64,000 nucleotides of DNA from Corynebacterium freiburgense (GTDB taxonomy: Bacteria > Actinomycetota > Actinomycetes > Mycobacteriales > Mycobacteriaceae): positions 1,550,001-1,614,000 of the forward strand of contig NZ_CP047355.1 in assembly GCF_030408815.1 (NCBI RefSeq). Direction: 5' to 3'. Shown here piece by piece: positions 1 through 7,165 of this stretch (the first letter of the stretch is position 1; every line of letters begins with the position of its first letter). The position numbers and the translations under genes were made by a program. The notes beneath the pieces were generated by a model. That model was not told the origin of the DNA. It saw only the letters and a list, made by a program, of their open reading frames with translations, and searched no databases.

Positions 1-826
1 CAACTAACATCGATTTTCTGTGACAACGAGACAACTTCTTGCGGAAAATTCCTTCTTTTTTCGCGGTATAAGTTGTAGGTCTCATCCATAGCCTTGACTG
101 ATGTGACACCAAATTCCGTAGGGAACGAAGAGAATCCACCCCCGCATAGAAACGACCTGCTGGAATGTTCATATCACTGGCAATCTTTCGCCAAATACGA
201 TCTTCATCCTTTATGGATTTATCGCAGCGTTGTATCAGTTTAACCAGCCGCCCAAGTGAAAAACTATCTACTACTGACCATAAAGCCAAGTCCTTCGACA
301 AATCTCTACATAGATCCCAATTATCAGAAGTCGATCGTTTCGGAACTTCACAATTCCGGGATTTACTAGCCTCTGCAAGCTGCTTTATGACAAAAGCTTC
401 ACTATATTCAAGAACATCATTCATTAAACCTCGACCTAAATGATCATTAGTGTACTCCCCACCCAAATCCAGATAGTTTTCAAAGTCAAGGAACGATTCA
501 TAAGGATCGAATTTCTGACAGTACTCCTGAACGAGAAAATGCCTCAGTAACCATTCTGCATTTCGTATTCCCGAATAAAGGATTTCGGAAACCTTAGCGT
601 CGACATCAATTAGCCTAAAAACTCTAGAGGGGGATTTTGTACCGACCAGTTTTCTATCTTTGCAGAGCCCTCTGAAATTCCTGGCATACCCGAGGAAATA
701 GTGAAAGTTCATAGAGCTAAGACGCTTTACATCATCTTCCGAAAAACTATTCTTTGAAAAATAGTCTTTAACATAAAGGTAGTTCACCCGTTCTTCGACA
801 GTAAGAAACGGGAGCCTATTCGCCAT
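1..826 (-). CDS. Abi_2 family (AbiD/AbiF-like) HEPN abortive infection protein, 3' end outside window
   Basis: Reading from an ATG at 826 down to the window edge gives 275 codons without a stop, so the gene is cut by the window. An AAGGAG ribosome site lies 8 bases before the ATG. Near residues 88-102 is IRNAEWLLRHFLVQEY and near 231-251 is LRNLVSHQSRLWMRPT. The RNxxxH core (R237, H242) followed by SRLW matches the HEPN ribonuclease signature at the C-terminus of Abi_2 proteins such as AbiD and AbiF. That family acts as phage-triggered or toxin-antitoxin ribonucleases. The gene is AT-rich compared with the core genes further on, which suggests transfer. The nearest upstream element is the stem-loop RNA candidate at 851-958. 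I am confident of the family; anti-phage activity is inferred. Confidence 0.82.
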   Translation of the reverse strand, partial: MANRLPFLTVEERVNYLYVKDYFSKNSFSEDDVKRLSSMNFHYFLGYARNFRGLCKDRKLVGTKSPSRVFRLIDVDAKVSEILYSGIRNAEWLLRHFLVQEYCQKFDPYESFLDFENYLDLGGEYTNDHLGRGLMNDVLEYSEAFVIKQLAEASKSRNCEVPKRSTSDNWDLCRDLSKDLALWSVVDSFSLGRLVKLIQRCDKSIKDEDRIWRKIASDMNIPAGRFYAGVDSLRSLRNLVSHQSRLWMRPTTYTAKKEGIFRKKLSRCHRKSMLV

Positions 827-850
827 ATTTTCAACTCCTTAAATACAGGA

Positions 851-883
851 CAAGCCCCAGAAACCTTTGGCTTCTGGGGCTTG
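851..883 (-). terminator. Strong GC-rich hairpin between the candidate RNA and the Abi_2 gene
   Basis: A perfect 12-bp stem with a 9-base loop. On the minus strand it is followed by TCCTGTATTT, which is only moderately T-rich. It would end a short transcript before the abi gene, or let some polymerase read through to it. Confidence 0.55.
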
Positions 884-958
884 TTAGGGCCACTACAGCA
901 GGACGCTTACCAAGAGAGGCGGCTGCGGGAACTATTGAGACTAATACTAGTCCTGCTG
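851..958 (-). ncRNA. Candidate structured small RNA upstream of the Abi_2 gene
   Basis: On the minus strand CAGCAGGAC (958-950) can pair perfectly with GTCCTGCTG (904-896), closing a loop of 45 bases. About 12 bases later a second perfect 12-bp stem follows, CAAGCCCCAGAA with TTCTGGGGCTTG (883-851). The whole unit ends 24 bases before the abi start codon. Small structured RNAs directly upstream of Abi_2 genes have been described as the abiF RNA motif, and the layout here (closed stem, then terminator-like hairpin, then gene) is of that kind. I cannot confirm that this is the same RNA class. It could instead be a leader that attenuates abi. Confidence 0.5.
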
Positions 959-1069
959 AAATCATCCCGCAATCCCACATCACCCCCGCCAGCTAGAAAT
1001 CACACGGCAAAGACCTTATTGAGGGTAGCTAGCACTCTATCCGACTCAATGCCGCTCGGAATGTCCAGT

Positions 1070-1672
1070 TTAAGTTATTGGGCGAAACAACAATCCCAAA
1101 CCGAGTCTTAGATCGGCGATTACCCGCTCTGCAGTAACATCCGGCGCATTTAAACTATCGAGAGTGAGACCGTCAACCAAAGCAGTAACCAGTCTTGCTG
1201 CTTGGGGAACTGTAACTTCTGAATTAAGAAGCCCTTGAGAATCGGCGTTCTCGAGCGCTGACTCAATCAACGTTCGAAAATATGCAAGCTGCTGATTGTA
1301 AATCGTTGCAAGCCAACTGCGAGTAGATGCCGCGGCACCGATAATCACCCAAACTGCAGCATCCTCACGTTGAGTAGGGCCGGTTGGTAAAAGCTCAGAT
1401 AATCGAATCACTAAGCTTTCATACAAACTCGGTGCCTGAAATTCTCTCATTGCACGTTTAAGCTGCCGTTGAATTGAACGGATAAATGCAATCGCAATAA
1501 TGTCATCGCGAGAGCCCATGTGGTACTGGACAGTACCTGGGGCAACCTTCGCTTCCGCTGCTACATGCCGGACACTTAATGCATCTAAACCCTGATGAAC
1601 CATGACGCGAATCGCGGCGTCAGCAATATTAGCAGCGGCTTCGCTTAGTACCATGTCTCGGTCAATCTTCAT
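1070..1672 (-). CDS. TetR/AcrR family transcriptional regulator
   Basis: A 200-residue protein with an N-terminal TetR-type helix-turn-helix (residues about 10-58, including GLDALSVRHVAAEAKVAPGT and VQYHMGSRDDI) and an all-helical ligand-binding C-terminal part. The ATG start is supported by GGAG five bases upstream. It faces the membrane protein gene at 1747, and the 74-bp space between them holds a 34-bp palindrome. By analogy with TetR systems it should repress itself and the membrane protein until a ligand binds. The ligand cannot be read from the sequence. Confidence 0.88.
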   Translation of the reverse strand: MKIDRDMVLSEAAANIADAAIRVMVHQGLDALSVRHVAAEAKVAPGTVQYHMGSRDDIIAIAFIRSIQRQLKRAMREFQAPSLYESLVIRLSELLPTGPTQREDAAVWVIIGAAASTRSWLATIYNQQLAYFRTLIESALENADSQGLLNSEVTVPQAARLVTALVDGLTLDSLNAPDVTAERVIADLRLGLGLLFRPIT

Positions 1673-1703
1673 TAGGTCTCCTTTTGTTCAAATCATCAAG
1701 TAA

Positions 1704-1737
1704 TCGTACAATCGTATTACGTCATACGAACGTACGA
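1704..1737. promoter_or_regulatory. Palindromic TetR operator
   Basis: An inverted repeat centred at 1720/1721. The outer arms TCGTAC and GTACGA and the inner arms TCGTAT and ATACGA share the same centre. It lies between the divergent starts of the TetR regulator and the GAP-family membrane protein, ending 9 bases before the ATG at 1747, where it could block both promoters. Confidence 0.7.
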
Positions 1738-1746
1738 GAGATTGAT

Positions 1747-2421
1747 ATGATCGATATACTTCCTTTAATTGGTTTGGCACTTGTAGATAGCCTCAGCATA
1801 GGCACACTCATTATTCCCATCGCGCTCATTGTCCTTTGGGGAAAAGTACACATCAGTCCAATCAGTATCTACCTTGGAACAGTACTCATCTGCTACTTTG
1901 CCCTGGGATTAGCACTGCTTTTCGGGCTCCAAACTTTTAATACACTCGGTGACCAAAGCTGGTTTCACTGGACGGTACTCATTATTGGCATCGGCCTCAC
2001 AGCTATTGGTTTTCTTTCCCCCACCCCAAAACGAAATAGTGCAACCGCCAGTGAAAAAGTACGCAAGACTAATTCAAAAAGCATGGCGGCGATGATTAGT
2101 CTAGCGCTTGGTGCTTCCGTTGTTGAAGCATTTACCATGTTGCCTTACCTTGCAGCGATGGGCATTATCCAAAGTTTTGAAATCTCATCTACCAGCAAAA
2201 TTGGGATAATCTTGTTGTACTGCATCATCATGATTCTTCCCGCAACACTCATCAGCGCCATCGCACTCAGCTCCACAAGCAAGAAATTTTTAAGCGCCAT
2301 TGAATCATGGATACCCCGCCTAGAATATGAAGCAAAAATCACACTACTGTGGGTCGCTGCCATCGCCGGTATATACATTGTGTTCACCAGAGCTACCGTT
2401 CTCGGACTAATTAGCAACTGA
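1747..2421 (+). CDS. GAP-family (Sap/LysE-superfamily-like) membrane protein
   Basis: A 224-residue protein of about six hydrophobic helices. The start MIDILPLIGLALVDSLSIGT resembles the N-terminus of GAP-family proteins, which in mycobacteria are linked to export of surface lipids and belong to the wider LysE-like transporters. The open frame extends back to 1684, but the extra 21 codons run across the palindrome at 1704-1737, so the ATG at 1747 is preferred. It is divergent from the TetR gene, which suggests an inducible exporter. The substrate is unknown. Confidence 0.72.
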   Translation: MIDILPLIGLALVDSLSIGTLIIPIALIVLWGKVHISPISIYLGTVLICYFALGLALLFGLQTFNTLGDQSWFHWTVLIIGIGLTAIGFLSPTPKRNSATASEKVRKTNSKSMAAMISLALGASVVEAFTMLPYLAAMGIIQSFEISSTSKIGIILLYCIIMILPATLISAIALSSTSKKFLSAIESWIPRLEYEAKITLLWVAAIAGIYIVFTRATVLGLISN

Positions 2422-2470
2422 CACACGGGACCCTATGAATGAAGCAGCGACATACGCCTCAAATTCCGAC

Positions 2471-2490
2471 AGCTTGCCAGATTAGAGCCA
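2471..2490 (+). repeat. 20-bp direct repeat, copy 1 (downstream of the NDT-like gene)
   Basis: AGCTTGCCAGATTAGAGCCA occurs here and again at 2737-2756, inside the neighbouring gene, in the same orientation. This copy lies just beyond that gene's stop codon. It looks like a trace of a partial duplication or recombination. Confidence 0.75.
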
Positions 2491-2499
2491 GTACCGGGG

Positions 2500-3363
2500 C
2501 TACACAATGTCATCATCAGCAGTGATTGTCCGTAACCGTCGAGTGACCATGTTCGCCATTGCTGCACGGCCTTCACTATTATTTAGGTACGTGAGTGCAC
2601 GAATTGCACGTAAATCAAACGGAACATCATCCATGGACTGAGCCAACAGGATGGTATCGCGACCGAGCGTGTGAGCTATGCCAGCTTCGTAAAAAACGTT
2701 CGGATTCTTGCCACTAAGGTCAGCAATGACAACGCGAGCTTGCCAGATTAGAGCCAAAATGTCGTTAATAATATGATCTATATTCCAAATGTCATCTGCA
2801 CGAAGACAGCGCATTCCAGCTGCTTCGACGCCAGCCTTCAGCGACTCATAAACGGGTTTAAAATTCGAACTAAAAGGCATCATCACCGCTACAAGATGAG
2901 GGTCAAACTCCCTTTCAGTGGGGAACTGGAAAATCTTAGGCTGAGACCTACATTCCGTAAATTGCTCATCCACAACCCGATAGAGATCAACCTCTTTCAC
3001 TGCCCAATGAGTGCGATGAAACTCCAATTTATTGATGATGCCCAATTGGCCAGCTGTCGACACAATCTTTTGCGAAGGTATGGGAGCGATCGCTTCGTTC
3101 GGAACAAAATTAAACGTGTAATAGGCCCCTGACCTTACCAAATTAGTTACATGCCCTACACACGCAACCTGACGTTCGTACTGAGAGCCTATCTCAGGCA
3201 TAAGTAGCGTTGGTAGATTCATCAACCGTTGGACATTCACTTCATCTTGAGTTTGCCCGCCAGCAAAGCCAACATACTGGCGCACATCGTCAGCTGTTCT
3301 TTCGAGGAGACGCCCATAATGCACCTCACCCCGGGTAAGCCCAATCAAAAGGTTGTACATCAC
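2500..3363 (-). CDS. Protein with C-terminal nucleoside 2-deoxyribosyltransferase-like domain
   Basis: 287 residues. I do not recognise the first 150 or so. From about residue 155 the sequence has the Rossmann-like pattern of nucleoside 2-deoxyribosyltransferase/SLOG-type domains: VAVMMPFSSNFKPVYESL, then ARVVIADLSGKNPNVFYEAG, then AHTLGRDTILLAQ. The YEAGIA block holds the glutamate typical of such nucleotide-handling folds, and related domains occur in TIR-like defence effectors as well as in ordinary uncharacterised proteins. The gene starts 30 bases after the stop of the WYL regulator on the same strand, so the two are probably cotranscribed. An internal 20-bp segment is repeated past its 3' end. 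A function in nucleotide sensing or degradation is inference. Confidence 0.6.
   Translation of the reverse strand: MMYNLLIGLTRGEVHYGRLLERTADDVRQYVGFAGGQTQDEVNVQRLMNLPTLLMPEIGSQYERQVACVGHVTNLVRSGAYYTFNFVPNEAIAPIPSQKIVSTAGQLGIINKLEFHRTHWAVKEVDLYRVVDEQFTECRSQPKIFQFPTEREFDPHLVAVMMPFSSNFKPVYESLKAGVEAAGMRCLRADDIWNIDHIINDILALIWQARVVIADLSGKNPNVFYEAGIAHTLGRDTILLAQSMDDVPFDLRAIRALTYLNNSEGRAAMANMVTRRLRTITADDDIV
2737..2756 (+). repeat. 20-bp direct repeat, copy 2 (inside the NDT-like gene)
   Basis: Same 20 bases as 2471-2490. In this position it encodes ALIWQA of the NDT-like domain on the minus strand. Confidence 0.75.
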
Positions 3364-3393
3364 AGCATCCTAACCAAATCGCACATTTGTACG

Positions 3394-4362
3394 CTAGACC
3401 TTAGGTGTACCTGCAGCACAGCTAAGCCGGTTGCCCCAGTCAGCGACTTCTGAAATAGCCTCGTCAGGGGCACATATTGTGAATGGCGCGTGGAGTGTTG
3501 CAAGGGCGAAAATGGTCCAGTCAAGGTCACCGACAGGGATATGAACCTCGCAAGTGCGTTCATCAATCGAGGTAACAGTGCCCCATTTCCCAAGGTGCTC
3601 TTGTGCCTTTGCTGCGGGAGTTTCCACCTTAGCCACCACCTCGTAACTCATCCCAGTGTTTTTAATACTGTCGCGTACATATTCTGCGGGGTCATCCACT
3701 GGCAGTGCTCTAGGCATAAAACTCTGCCTTGTGCATTGAGGATTCGCAGCGCGGTCAAGACGGAAGGTGCGCCAATCGCGACGAGTGAGATCGTATGCCA
3801 CCAGGTAAAGCCGCTGGTAAACAGAAACAATATTGTGTGGTTGAACGTGCCGGGTCGTCGCAACGCCCTGAGCATCGGTGTACTCAAACGTCAGTGTCTC
3901 GTGGTCTCGAGCCGCCAACGCAAACATAGTGAGTACCGCAGTATCAACCACAACACGGTTAGGGTACGAGCCAGGCAACATTGCCACTCGCTGCAGTGAG
4001 TCGATTCGGCGACGGATCTTACTCGGCAACACTTGCACAATCTTGGCTAGTGCCGTGATCGCTGAGCGCGATTCAATCATCTGATTGCTGGCGGCTGCTT
4101 CTTTCAGCGCAATCACCACCGCTATTGCTTCGTCTTCGTTGAGCACCAATGGTGGTAACGACCCACCGGGTGCGAGCTGATATCCACCGCCAATGCCACG
4201 CGTGGTGGTGATCGGGTAACCAAGGTCTTGCAGGCTTTTCACATCACGCCGCAGCGTTCGAGGACTGACCTCCAGGCGAGACGCAAGATCTTCACCGCCC
4301 CAATGTCTGCGGCTTTGCAGCAAGGTAAGAAGCTCCAACACGCGGGCACTAATTGTGGACAT
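3394..4362 (-). CDS. WYL-domain (YafY-type) transcriptional regulator
   Basis: 322 residues: an N-terminal winged helix-turn-helix of the HTH_11/DeoR type (SARVLELLTLLQSRRHW, then LEVSPRTLRRDVKSLQDLGY), a middle linker, and a C-terminal WYL domain (residues about 130-230) followed by a C-terminal extension. The ATG at 4362 has AAGG seven bases upstream; a TTG two codons earlier is possible. It is divergent from the ABC exporter at 4424 and is followed by the NDT-like gene. WYL regulators respond to nucleic acids or nucleotides in several defence loci and also control transporters. TTGTGGAC-type repeats in the shared promoter region are the likely operator. Confidence 0.85.
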   Translation of the reverse strand: MSTISARVLELLTLLQSRRHWGGEDLASRLEVSPRTLRRDVKSLQDLGYPITTTRGIGGGYQLAPGGSLPPLVLNEDEAIAVVIALKEAAASNQMIESRSAITALAKIVQVLPSKIRRRIDSLQRVAMLPGSYPNRVVVDTAVLTMFALAARDHETLTFEYTDAQGVATTRHVQPHNIVSVYQRLYLVAYDLTRRDWRTFRLDRAANPQCTRQSFMPRALPVDDPAEYVRDSIKNTGMSYEVVAKVETPAAKAQEHLGKWGTVTSIDERTCEVHIPVGDLDWTIFALATLHAPFTICAPDEAISEVADWGNRLSCAAGTPKV

Positions 4363-4404
4363 ACTCAAACCTTACGTGCATTTGTGGACGTATTGTGGCC
4401 ACAA
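4353..4404. promoter_or_regulatory. Candidate WYL operator: three TTGTGG(A/C)C repeats, one a perfect palindrome
   Basis: TTGTGGAC is at 4353-4360 and 4382-4389, and TTGTGGCCACAA, a perfect 12-bp palindrome, at 4393-4404. The last two start 11 bases apart, about one helical turn. They cover the start region of the WYL gene and the promoter of the divergent ABC transporter. Confidence 0.5.
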
Positions 4405-4423
4405 GTAGGTGTTGGCTAAGAGC

Positions 4424-5416
4424 ATGGTTCAAAAAACACACCACATAATCCAGGTCGACGCATTGCGACGCGTATTTCCTGGGCAGGACAGACAAGACGT
4501 GGTTGCCGTCCATAACATCTCAATGAACGTGCCACCCGGACAAACCCTGGCAATCCTGGGCCCTAACGGCGCAGGCAAAAGCACACTCCTACGAATGCTC
4601 ACCACACTGCTACCGCCGACATCCGGCACCGCACACATCGCAGGATTAAACGTTATCGAATGCGCTCACCAAATTCGCTCTCTCATCGGATACGTTGGAC
4701 AAGGTAACAGCGCCGGGCACTCCCAACGTGCGCTGGACGAGGTCATCAGCCAAGCCCGTATGTACGGCGCAAACCGTACTAACGCTGCTCACCGGGCCGC
4801 TGAATTATTCTCTGCGTTTGGCCTTACCGGTATGGAACAACGCAAAACCCAGGAAATGTCGGGTGGACAGCGACGTCGTCTAGATCTAGCAATGGGCTTG
4901 GTACACCACCCGCGCCTACTGTTTTTGGATGAGCCCACCACTGGACTCGACCCCCAGAACCGCGCAAACCTCTGGGAGCACATTCGGCAAATCCGAGAAG
5001 GCACCGGAATGACTGTTGTTCTAACCACCCACTACCTCGAAGAAGCGGACGCCGCTGCCGAACGAATCCTTATCATCGATCACGGACGCATCCTTGCTGA
5101 TGGCACCGCATACGATCTGAAACAAACCCACGTCGGAAGCCACGTCACACTAACCACACACACCGAAACCGATGCCCGCGCACTTGCCGCGCACATCCGC
5201 AAGCTTCCAGAAACGCTGAATAGTTCCGTCGAATCCCAAACCGTACAGATCCAAGTGCAAGACACACGAACCGCTCTACCACGACTAATAACTCACGCAG
5301 CGCAGCAAGGCATCACCATCACTCAGGCCAGCGCCCACGAACCAACGCTCGACGATGTCTTCCTTACCCTTACCGGCCGCAAACTACGCGATAACCCCTC
5401 CGAGGACAACAAATGA
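4424..5416 (+). CDS. ABC-2 type exporter ATP-binding protein (DrrA-like)
   Basis: 330 residues. An ABC ATPase domain with Walker A GPNGAGKST near residue 46, signature MSGGQRRR near 143 and Walker B LLFLDEPTTGLD near 165. It carries the extra C-terminal domain of DrrA-type drug or lipid exporters, ending with the EPTLDDVFLTLTG block typical of that group. The ATG at 4424 is used; a GTG at 4409 is also in frame. Its stop overlaps the permease start (ATGA), so the two are translationally coupled and form the two halves of one exporter. Divergence from the WYL regulator suggests control by it. The substrate is unknown. Confidence 0.9.
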   Translation: MVQKTHHIIQVDALRRVFPGQDRQDVVAVHNISMNVPPGQTLAILGPNGAGKSTLLRMLTTLLPPTSGTAHIAGLNVIECAHQIRSLIGYVGQGNSAGHSQRALDEVISQARMYGANRTNAAHRAAELFSAFGLTGMEQRKTQEMSGGQRRRLDLAMGLVHHPRLLFLDEPTTGLDPQNRANLWEHIRQIREGTGMTVVLTTHYLEEADAAAERILIIDHGRILADGTAYDLKQTHVGSHVTLTTHTETDARALAAHIRKLPETLNSSVESQTVQIQVQDTRTALPRLITHAAQQGITITQASAHEPTLDDVFLTLTGRKLRDNPSEDNK

Positions 5417-6177
5417 CCACCACAACCACCAAACGAAACCTTGTCCGCGATACGCTGCTGACCACTCAGCGCGAACTGAAGCCCCTGTTCAACGACCCGT
5501 TCTATTTTATGTTCGGACTGGTGCAACCACTCTTTTTCCTCCTGTTGTTTGGACCAATTGTCAACGCAGAAACCGGCGCCTCACTGTCCTGGTTCGTACC
5601 TGGAATCCTCGTCATGATTGTCTTATTCGGCACATCCACCGCAGGTTCCAGCCTCCACACAGACATGATCGATGGGAGTTTCGAACGCCTTCTTGTCACA
5701 CCTCTCTGCCGACCAGCACTATTCCTAGGAAAATCCCTAAAAGAATTCTTCCCAATAGTCATCCAAGCAATAATGATCACGCTTGTAGCGTTACTGTTCG
5801 GTTTCCGCCCCGACCCGCTCGGCTTCATCATTGGGTTGCTCCTGCTGGGAATCATAGGGATTGGTATCGGCGCATTCAGTTATGCGCTAGCACTGGCAAC
5901 GCGCAAACAAGACTGGATGTTTTGGACGCTGCAACAAACATTGCTATTTCCTATAATGATCCTCTCCGACGTCCTTCTCCCACTTGAAGGCGCGCCGGCG
6001 TGGATGCGTCTGCTCGCCAGTGCAAACCCACTCACCCACATTGTCAACGCCCAGCGCGACCTACTCGGCGGCGACATCCTCACCAACAACGTGGGTTGGG
6101 GTTTCCTCGCCGCAATCATTACAGCAGTCCTCAGCGTACTCATCGGCCTACGCGGCCTTGCGGTAAGCAATCAATAG
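5413..6177 (+). CDS. ABC-2 type exporter permease (DrrB-like)
   Basis: 254 residues with six predicted membrane helices and the ABC2_membrane pattern. A cytoplasmic N-terminus (TLLTTQRELKPLFNDPF) is followed by a first helix, the coupling region ERLLVTPLCRPALFLGKSL, and the conserved segment ending in NPLTHIVNAQRDLLGGD. It overlaps the ATPase gene by four bases and completes an exporter of the daunorubicin-resistance type. The remnant of a VOC gene lies immediately after it on the other strand. Confidence 0.9.
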   Translation: MTTTTTKRNLVRDTLLTTQRELKPLFNDPFYFMFGLVQPLFFLLLFGPIVNAETGASLSWFVPGILVMIVLFGTSTAGSSLHTDMIDGSFERLLVTPLCRPALFLGKSLKEFFPIVIQAIMITLVALLFGFRPDPLGFIIGLLLLGIIGIGIGAFSYALALATRKQDWMFWTLQQTLLFPIMILSDVLLPLEGAPAWMRLLASANPLTHIVNAQRDLLGGDILTNNVGWGFLAAIITAVLSVLIGLRGLAVSNQ

Positions 6178-6257
6178 TCGCCTGTCGACGCCGTGCAAAA
6201 CGTAAGGCTCCGCGCCAAGTCCTTGACGATAAGGTTGATCTGAAGTGCGCTAGACAT
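6171..6257 (-). pseudogene. Truncated glyoxalase/VOC gene start
   Basis: The minus strand encodes MSSALQINLIVKDLARSLTF and then a few unrelated residues before a stop. INLxVKDLARSxxF is the usual first strand and helix of VOC proteins, where YTALGF should follow. The frame is lost at the junction with the permease 3' end. The downstream part of the gene is absent, so this is a deletion remnant. Confidence 0.5.
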
Positions 6258-6397
6258 GACGCCAGAGTATGGAGTGGGATCAGGACATCTCTTGCAGAAC
6301 CTGCAATACGTAAGATTGCGCACAACCACGACGATTCCAACCTTCGTGTCAGAAGCATCTACCTTTCTGCCCATCTGCAGGATCGACTGTGAAAATG

Positions 6398-6913
6398 TTA
6401 GTTCCAAGCAACGTGTGCGGTTCGACGGTGGTACCAGTGGCCCCACGAGGATGCGATAACCAACGGTCCCCACAGCAGGATTGGTAGATAGCACCAGACC
6501 ATGATGACCAGTGGCCAACCCGCAACATGACCAGCGTCGGGCCGGCTACCTTGAGCAATGGCAGACACCATCGAGATGTTGAAAATCCAGGTGACTGCTA
6601 ACCCGCCTGCGGTACCCAACGCGAGCGGAAGAGTTGGTGGAACGCGCCTCCCGAAGAGCGTTATGCCCCACGGCCGCACCAGCCCAACGGCGAGATAGCC
6701 AGTCGCAAGTTGCACAAGCGAGATGCCAAAGACGTAGGCATAGCCGAGCGCCGGATTTCCCGCAAGCTCGAAATCACGCAACTCAGCCGTCCCCGGAAGT
6801 AGCCCGACGATCATCAGCACCCGCCACAACGCGGAGGGAATTACCGCTGCGAACGCACCGTAGGCACACAACCGGAGCCAGCTCGGATATAGAGATGATT
6901 CTCTAGATGACAT
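6398..6913 (-). CDS. Uncharacterised membrane protein
   Basis: 171 residues from the ATG at 6913 (a TTG at 6949 would add 12). Four hydrophobic helices are visible (around RLCAYGAFAAVIPSALW, ALGYAYVFGISLVQLATGY, LALGTAGGLAVTWIF and PLVIMVWCYLPILLWGP). I recognise no family motif. It stands alone, with no clear operon partner. The base composition is more GC-rich than the Abi region. Confidence 0.6.
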   Translation of the reverse strand: MSSRESSLYPSWLRLCAYGAFAAVIPSALWRVLMIVGLLPGTAELRDFELAGNPALGYAYVFGISLVQLATGYLAVGLVRPWGITLFGRRVPPTLPLALGTAGGLAVTWIFNISMVSAIAQGSRPDAGHVAGWPLVIMVWCYLPILLWGPLVIASSWGHWYHRRTAHVAWN

Positions 6914-7165
6914 GCTCCAATCATGGGCGATACCGTTGAAGGATGACAAGAAGGAAGTAAAAACGCAACCGATGAACTGTTCTACCTCGTCTCAGCAGAA
7001 CACCCGACTAATCTAGCCAACATTAAGGACGGCGTCGATGTTGCTCTTCACGAGTTCATCGCACGAAGGTTTGGAGTCAACATGCCTTTCCGCTCCGCGA
7101 CCCAAACACAGGCGAAGCATTCATACTTTGGAAAGACATTCACGCTGTTAGTTAGAATAAACGCT
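6914..7165. other. Intergenic stretch with an open-frame remnant
   Basis: Plus-strand codons from about 6949 to 7080 read without a stop (including DELFYLVSAEHPTN and DGVDVALHEFIARRF) directly into the lipoprotein frame, but with no start codon or ribosome site. This looks like the tail of a lost gene. I cannot assign it. Confidence 0.35.

Noticed and set aside
881..1111. A 76-codon plus-strand frame through the candidate RNA
   Set aside because: No ribosome site, it runs through two perfect hairpins, and the protein has no recognisable feature.
3490..3999. A 169-codon frame antisense to the WYL gene
   Set aside because: Shadow frame with no start signal; the WYL protein is clearly the coding strand.
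5355..5987. A 210-codon frame across the exporter junction
   Set aside because: Overlaps both exporter genes in another frame; translation is Arg/Pro/His-rich and unlike a protein.
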